Shown: one piece after another, positions 60,133 through 64,000 of the stretch
Layout: each line of letters begins with the position of its first letter
How positions within the stretch are numbered: position 1 is the stretch's first letter
DNA from: Brevibacillus panacihumi W25
GTDB taxonomy: Bacteria; Bacillota; Bacilli; Brevibacillales; Brevibacillaceae
Assembly (NCBI RefSeq): GCF_000503775.1
Contig: NZ_KI629785.1
Location: forward strand, 1,673,501 to 1,737,500
Reading direction: 5' to 3'
Length of the DNA stretch: 64,000 nucleotides
Made by a program: the position numbers and the translations under genes
The notes under the pieces: model-generated
Databases searched by the model: none
The model's input: the letters and a program-made list of their open reading frames with translations, nothing else
What the model was told of the DNA's origin: nothing

Positions 60133-61482
60133 CTACCCAATCATGAGCTTCCCTTTTGGATACTGGTAATGGTCCTTGCGTCTCTTCCTGGCCAGGGCGA
60201 AAGCGATCGTCAGTGTACCTACCCTTCCGGCGAACATCGTAAAAATAATCAAGATTCTTCCCAAGGGAGAAAGCTCTGGCGTCAGTCCCATGGAAAGGCC
60301 CACCGTACCGAAGGCGGAAGTCGCTTCAAACAAGATCATGAAAAAATCTGCCCCTTGCTCTGTAATCGTGAGACACATCGTGATACATGTCACAAGCAAA
60401 AGGCCGGCCACTGTTACCGTCAATGCCTTGTAGACCAGATCGTGCACAATCCGGTGCCGGAAAAAGGAAACATCCTCTTTGCCTTTGATCTGTGACCATA
60501 CCGCTCCCAATAAAGTAGCGGTCGTGGTCGTTTTGATCCCGCCCCCTGTAGACCCCGGAGACGCTCCTATGAACATGAGATAGATCGTCAAAAGAAGCGT
60601 AGGATGTGTCAAATCAGGAATATTGAGTGTGTTCGATCCTGCTGTCCGGGGAGTGACCGCTTGATAGAAAGAAGCGAGGAATTTTCCTGTTGCGCCAAGC
60701 GGTTGGATGGTTTTGGGGTTCTTCCATTCAAAGAACAAAATGAGCAATGTTCCCGCGACAAGCAAGATGGCGCTCATCGTCAAAACGACTTTGGTATGCA
60801 GGGAAAGGCGACGGGTCATCCGGTATTCGAACAGCTCATTCATCACGATAAACCCGATTCCGCCAAGCGTGATCAGGCCGGCTACGACCAAAGTGACCAA
60901 GGGATCTTCCGCATAGTCAGTCAGACTTTTAAACTCCCCCATGAGATCAAAGCCTGCGTTGTTGAAATTGGAGATGGCATGGAAAAACCCAAAGTATATC
61001 GCCCTGCCCAGCGGCATGTCGTAGGCAAAGCGAAGGCTGAGCAGCACTCCTCCGACGCCTTCTATGATCACGGTAAAAATCAGGATTTTCCTGGCCAGAC
61101 GAACGATCCCTTGGATGGAGAGGTGATTGAGCGATTCCTGGAGAAGCATTCTCTTTTTTAAGGAAACCCTTTTGCCCAGAATGAGAGCAAAAAAGGTGGC
61201 AAAGGTCATGAATCCGAGTCCCCCGACTTGAATCAACGATAGAATGACCAGCTGTCCAAACCAGGTAAAGGTGGAGCCGGTATCCACTACCACCAGCCCC
61301 GTCACACAGGTAGCGGAAGTCGATGTAAAAAGGGCATCCAGCCAAGGCAGCCCCTCTCCGTCTTGCGTCGCTATGGGGAAGGATAACAGAATGGAGCCAA
61401 TCAGAATGATAACGATAAAACCAATGACCAACACTTTCGGCGGATCCGGCGAAAACCGCTTTAATGATTGCTTGACGGCCAA
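60133..61482 (-). CDS. KtrB/KtrD-type K+ transporter membrane subunit
   Basis: A 449-residue membrane protein of the Trk/Ktr family. The four pore-loop repeats are visible: TSTSATCVTGLVVVD, ISNFNNAGFDLM, TPRTAGSNTL and TSAFGTVGLSMG, each with the filter glycine. It would import K+ (with Na+) once complexed with the cytoplasmic RCK ring of KtrA/KtrC, whose gene follows but is frameshifted. The start is a TTG at 61480-61482 behind AAGGATGGGA. No cyclic-di-AMP riboswitch is seen upstream. Confidence 0.92.
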   Translation of the reverse strand: MAVKQSLKRFSPDPPKVLVIGFIVIILIGSILLSFPIATQDGEGLPWLDALFTSTSATCVTGLVVVDTGSTFTWFGQLVILSLIQVGGLGFMTFATFFALILGKRVSLKKRMLLQESLNHLSIQGIVRLARKILIFTVIIEGVGGVLLSLRFAYDMPLGRAIYFGFFHAISNFNNAGFDLMGEFKSLTDYAEDPLVTLVVAGLITLGGIGFIVMNELFEYRMTRRLSLHTKVVLTMSAILLVAGTLLILFFEWKNPKTIQPLGATGKFLASFYQAVTPRTAGSNTLNIPDLTHPTLLLTIYLMFIGASPGSTGGGIKTTTTATLLGAVWSQIKGKEDVSFFRHRIVHDLVYKALTVTVAGLLLVTCITMCLTITEQGADFFMILFEATSAFGTVGLSMGLTPELSPLGRILIIFTMFAGRVGTLTIAFALARKRRKDHYQYPKGKLMIG

Positions 61483-61579
61483 ACGTATCCCATCCTTAGT
61501 TATCCAAAGTGAATCTTAAGTTCCTGTCCGATAGATTACCCAGCAAATGCTGCCAAAATACAACAGCCCCAGCCAATTG

Positions 61580-61620
61580 AAAAAACCGTGCTCCGACACA
61601 GGTACTGTGTGCAGGCACGG
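61580..61620 (-). terminator. Terminator of the TRAP transporter operon
   Basis: On the minus strand CCGTGC and GCACGG arms enclose an inner ACACAG/CTGTGT stem and are followed by six T residues. The promoter of the K+ transporter gene probably lies between here and 61483; I could not fix it. Confidence 0.88.
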
Positions 61621-61638
61621 CTATACGAGACAGATAGG

Positions 61639-62913
61639 CTATATCTTGATCCATTGAAAAATGGCAGTTGTCAGTTGCGGCACATAAGTGATCAGGAACA
61701 TCACGACGAACGCCATGACCAGGAATGGCAGCAACGCCCTCACCAGACGCTCGATTTTGACCTCCGCCAAAGCGGACGTCACAAACAAGACGGTCCCCAC
61801 TGGCGGCGTCATCAGCCCGATTGTCAGGTTGATGGTGATCAAGACACCAAAGTGAATCGGGTCCACACCGTAATTCATTGCAATCGGGTAGAGAATCGGC
61901 ACCAACAGAATCAACGCTGCTACCCCGTCCAGGAACATCCCGACAAGAAAGAGAATCAGGTTGACCAGAAGCAGGAAGGCCCACTGTGTATCAGCAAAGG
62001 CCAAGATGCTTTTGGCAATCAACTGCGGAATTTTTTCATACGTCAGCACCCAGCCAAACAGGTTGGATACGGTGATCAAAAAGGCAACAGTCGCGGACGT
62101 AATGACGGTATTGCTTAAAATTTTCGGCAAATCCTTGAATTTCAGCTCGCGGTAAAAGAAGGCTCCCACCAGGAAGGCGAGCAGCGCTGCGATGGCAGCC
62201 GACTCCGTCGCGGTGAAGATCCCCAGCAAAATCCCCACCATGATGATGGTTGGAATCGCCAATGCCGGCAGCACGTTGAACGTATCCTTCCAGACCTTGC
62301 TCCAGGTCGGCCGTTCGGAGCGGGGAAAGTTCTGTTTGATCGAGATCACGTAGATCATCAGGGCAAAACAAACGCCGAACAGAATCCCTGGCACAATCCC
62401 GGCAACAAACAACTTGCTGATGGACACGCCTGCCAACACGCCGTAAATGATGAACGGCATGCTGGGCGGAATCAGCGGTCCAACGATGGAGGAAGCGGCT
62501 GTCAGCGCGGATGCAAAATCGCGTGAATAGCCTTGCTTCTCCATCTCTGGCACAATGGTGCGGCTCATGACGGCTGTCTGTGCTGTAGCCGAACCCATAA
62601 TGGAAGCGAGGAACATGTTTGCCGCCACATTTACATAGGCCAGCCCCCCTCTGACGCTTCCGAAGACGACAGACGAAAAACGAATCAATCGGGTCGTAAT
62701 CCCGCCCGTATTCATCAATTCGCCGACAAGAACAAACATCGGAATAGCCAGCAAGCTGAAGTTCTGGATGCCGTTGAACAATCGCTGCGGAAGCGAGTCA
62801 AACATGCCAAAGTTTCCGGTGGTCAGCACGTAGATAACGGTGGTCAATCCGAGAACGATCGCGATCGGCACGCCAAACAAGAGCAAGAGAAAAAAGAGAA
62901 TCAGCGTGATCAT
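61639..62913 (-). CDS. dctM: TRAP transporter large permease (DctM)
   Basis: A 424-residue membrane protein with about 12 hydrophobic segments. GVPIAIVLGLTTVIYVL at the start and MFLASIMGSATAQTAVMSRTIVPEMEKQGYSRDFASALTAASSIVGPLIPPSMPFIIYG identify DctM. It carries the substrate with Na+. It overlaps dctQ by four bases. Substrate (C4-dicarboxylate, sialic acid or other acid) is unknown. Confidence 0.94.
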   Translation of the reverse strand: MITLILFFLLLLFGVPIAIVLGLTTVIYVLTTGNFGMFDSLPQRLFNGIQNFSLLAIPMFVLVGELMNTGGITTRLIRFSSVVFGSVRGGLAYVNVAANMFLASIMGSATAQTAVMSRTIVPEMEKQGYSRDFASALTAASSIVGPLIPPSMPFIIYGVLAGVSISKLFVAGIVPGILFGVCFALMIYVISIKQNFPRSERPTWSKVWKDTFNVLPALAIPTIIMVGILLGIFTATESAAIAALLAFLVGAFFYRELKFKDLPKILSNTVITSATVAFLITVSNLFGWVLTYEKIPQLIAKSILAFADTQWAFLLLVNLILFLVGMFLDGVAALILLVPILYPIAMNYGVDPIHFGVLITINLTIGLMTPPVGTVLFVTSALAEVKIERLVRALLPFLVMAFVVMFLITYVPQLTTAIFQWIKI

Positions 62914-63434
62914 GGGGCAGTCTCCTCCTTGACGGGCGGCGTCCCCCCGGTTTGCAAGAGTTTCAAAAGGTTATCGATGCCAAACAGCACGATCAGCACC
63001 ATACTGACTGGCAATGCAGCAAAGGTTACCCACAGCGGGACTGGCAATGTCGTCGCCATCTGGTTCAGCACTCCCTCGGAGGTGAGCCATTTCCAGCTGT
63101 AAACCCCGACGACTGCCCCAAAAAGCACAATCGAAATCTGGCTCACCAGTCTGAGGATAAAGAGAGGGGTCCCCTTTAACCGATCTTCCAGCAGCGTTAC
63201 CGAAGCCATCATGGAGCGCTTCAGGCCGATGCTTCCCCCCAAAAATGTAATCCAGGCAAACAGGATCAAGGACAGCTCGTCCGCCCAGTAAATGGGACTG
63301 TTCAAGAAGTAACGAAACACGACGGCAGCTACCAGATTTACCGCAAGGACCGCGATGATCGCCACATTGATCCATACAGTTATCGTCTCTATGACATCAC
63401 TAACCCGGGTCAGCATGTTTGCTCGTTTTTCCAT
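62910..63434 (-). CDS. dctQ: TRAP transporter small permease (DctQ)
   Basis: A 174-residue protein with four hydrophobic segments and the FRYFLNSPIYWADELSLILFAWITFLGGSIGLKR motif typical of DctQ. It binds DctM and is required for uptake. AAGGAGT precedes the ATG. It lies 13 bases after the binding-protein gene and is ATGA-coupled to dctM. Confidence 0.92.
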   Translation of the reverse strand: MEKRANMLTRVSDVIETITVWINVAIIAVLAVNLVAAVVFRYFLNSPIYWADELSLILFAWITFLGGSIGLKRSMMASVTLLEDRLKGTPLFILRLVSQISIVLFGAVVGVYSWKWLTSEGVLNQMATTLPVPLWVTFAALPVSMVLIVLFGIDNLLKLLQTGGTPPVKEETAP

Positions 63435-63447
63435 TCAGGTGTACTCC

Positions 63448-64000
63448 TTACTGGTTGGAAATCTCTTTCGCTTTCTTGAGGAAGGCGGCAATCTCAGGAC
63501 TCTTCGCGCTCCAAGCCGACTCTACCCCTTCTACGTATGGTGCGAAATCTTCTTTTTTCAGCTCGCTGATTGTAAAATCAGGCTGCTGTTTTAAAAATTC
63601 CAAACCTTCAGTCTCATTTTTCGAGACATCTTGAGCGTTGAACTCCATCGCTGCCGTGATGCTTTCCTCCAACAGCTTCTTGTCTTCGTCAGACAGCCCG
63701 CTCCAGCGATCCTTGTTGATCAGAATCCCGCCGATCCAGTACATATGCTTGGAAGGCGTCATTTCTTTGGCAATCTCATACAGTTTTTCCGGTTGCACAG
63801 ATTCCGAGTCGATGTCGATTCCATCAATGACACCGGTTTGCAGCGCAGTGTACACCTCGGTCAACGGCATCGGAGTCGGGCTCACCTGCAGAGATTTGTA
63901 GAAGTCGAGAATCGTCGGGCTCGGAGTCACACGAAGCTTCTTGCTCGCCAGGTCAGCCGGTTGTGTGATTGGAGCCGATTTCATCAGATAGTAACGGAAT
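63448..64000 (-). CDS. dctP: TRAP transporter substrate-binding protein (DctP), N-terminal part beyond window
   Basis: The last 184 codons of a DctP-family protein; the start lies beyond the right edge. DLASKKLRVTPSPTILDFYKSLQVSPTPMPLTEVYTALQTGVIDGID is the usual substrate-cleft region, and KHMYWIGGILINKDRW follows. The signal sequence is not visible. First gene of the dctPQM operon. Confidence 0.9.
   Translation of the reverse strand, partial: FRYYLMKSAPITQPADLASKKLRVTPSPTILDFYKSLQVSPTPMPLTEVYTALQTGVIDGIDIDSESVQPEKLYEIAKEMTPSKHMYWIGGILINKDRWSGLSDEDKKLLEESITAAMEFNAQDVSKNETEGLEFLKQQPDFTISELKKEDFAPYVEGVESAWSAKSPEIAAFLKKAKEISNQ

Noticed and set aside
61483-61638. c-di-AMP (ydaO-type) riboswitch before the K+ transporter gene
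   Set aside because: The gap is mostly the TRAP operon terminator and is too short; no matching conserved core is visible.

Overview
The window looks like chromosome of a spore-forming, low-to-moderate GC Bacillota, most like Brevibacillus or a close relative in the Paenibacillaceae group. The reasons are strong AGGAGG-type ribosome binding sites, B. subtilis-type genes (mrfAB, ywbE, ydjO, gbsR with opuA, KtrAB-type K+ uptake, the yulBCDE-like rhamnose genes), BclA-like spore-surface proteins and copper-amine-oxidase-type wall domains. No rRNA, tRNA, CRISPR array, insertion sequence or complete prophage was seen. This placement is inferred from gene families; no database search was run.

Layout. 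1-8.7 kb: a MocR-type regulator lacking the usual PLP lysine, a GNAT acetyltransferase, the mrfBA DNA-repair pair, two orphan genes and an MDR oxidoreductase. 8.8-14.3 kb: a SulP transporter, a VOC/AlkC/TetR operon with a palindromic operator inside its promoter, an iron alcohol dehydrogenase and a PAP2 phosphatase. 14.3-18.7 kb: a LysR regulator divergent from a small membrane protein, a Na+/solute symporter and a nitrilase, followed by DedA. 18.8-24.5 kb: a DUF2167 protein, the glycine betaine transporter opuABC, its divergent GbsR-type regulator and an isochorismatase-like hydrolase. 24.7-32.4 kb: ywbE, a signalling operon (Hpt-REC-GGDEF-REC protein, single REC protein, hybrid histidine kinase), ydjO and a soluble histidine kinase. 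32.5-35.1 kb: a spore-surface-like operon and a lipoprotein.

35.1-41.5 kb is the most unusual stretch. A leaderless subtilisin-family protease with four fibronectin type III repeats is translationally coupled to a phage XkdX-like peptide. Downstream on the same strand lie a holin and an amidase endolysin, and upstream lie several tiny phage-like ORFs. No capsid or packaging genes are present. It may be a domesticated phage lysis/fibre cassette that releases the protease, comparable in idea to holin-dependent secretion.

41.5-45.2 kb carries a C39-like peptidase, an SDR, a flavin reductase, a GNAT protein and a zinc/HTH protein. 45.4-58.3 kb is one long minus-strand operon: rhamnose ABC importer, RhaEW aldolase/dehydrogenase, LutABC lactate oxidation, RhaM, RhaB and RhaA. 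Together these would take L-rhamnose to DHAP and pyruvate. 58.4-64 kb: tag, a KtrB/KtrD-type K+ channel subunit with a frameshifted KtrA/KtrC partner, and a TRAP transporter cut by the window edge.

Three copies of a structured intergenic repeat (24.5, 36.5 and 58.5 kb) share 16-17 bp inverted ends, with a compensatory base-pair change between copies.
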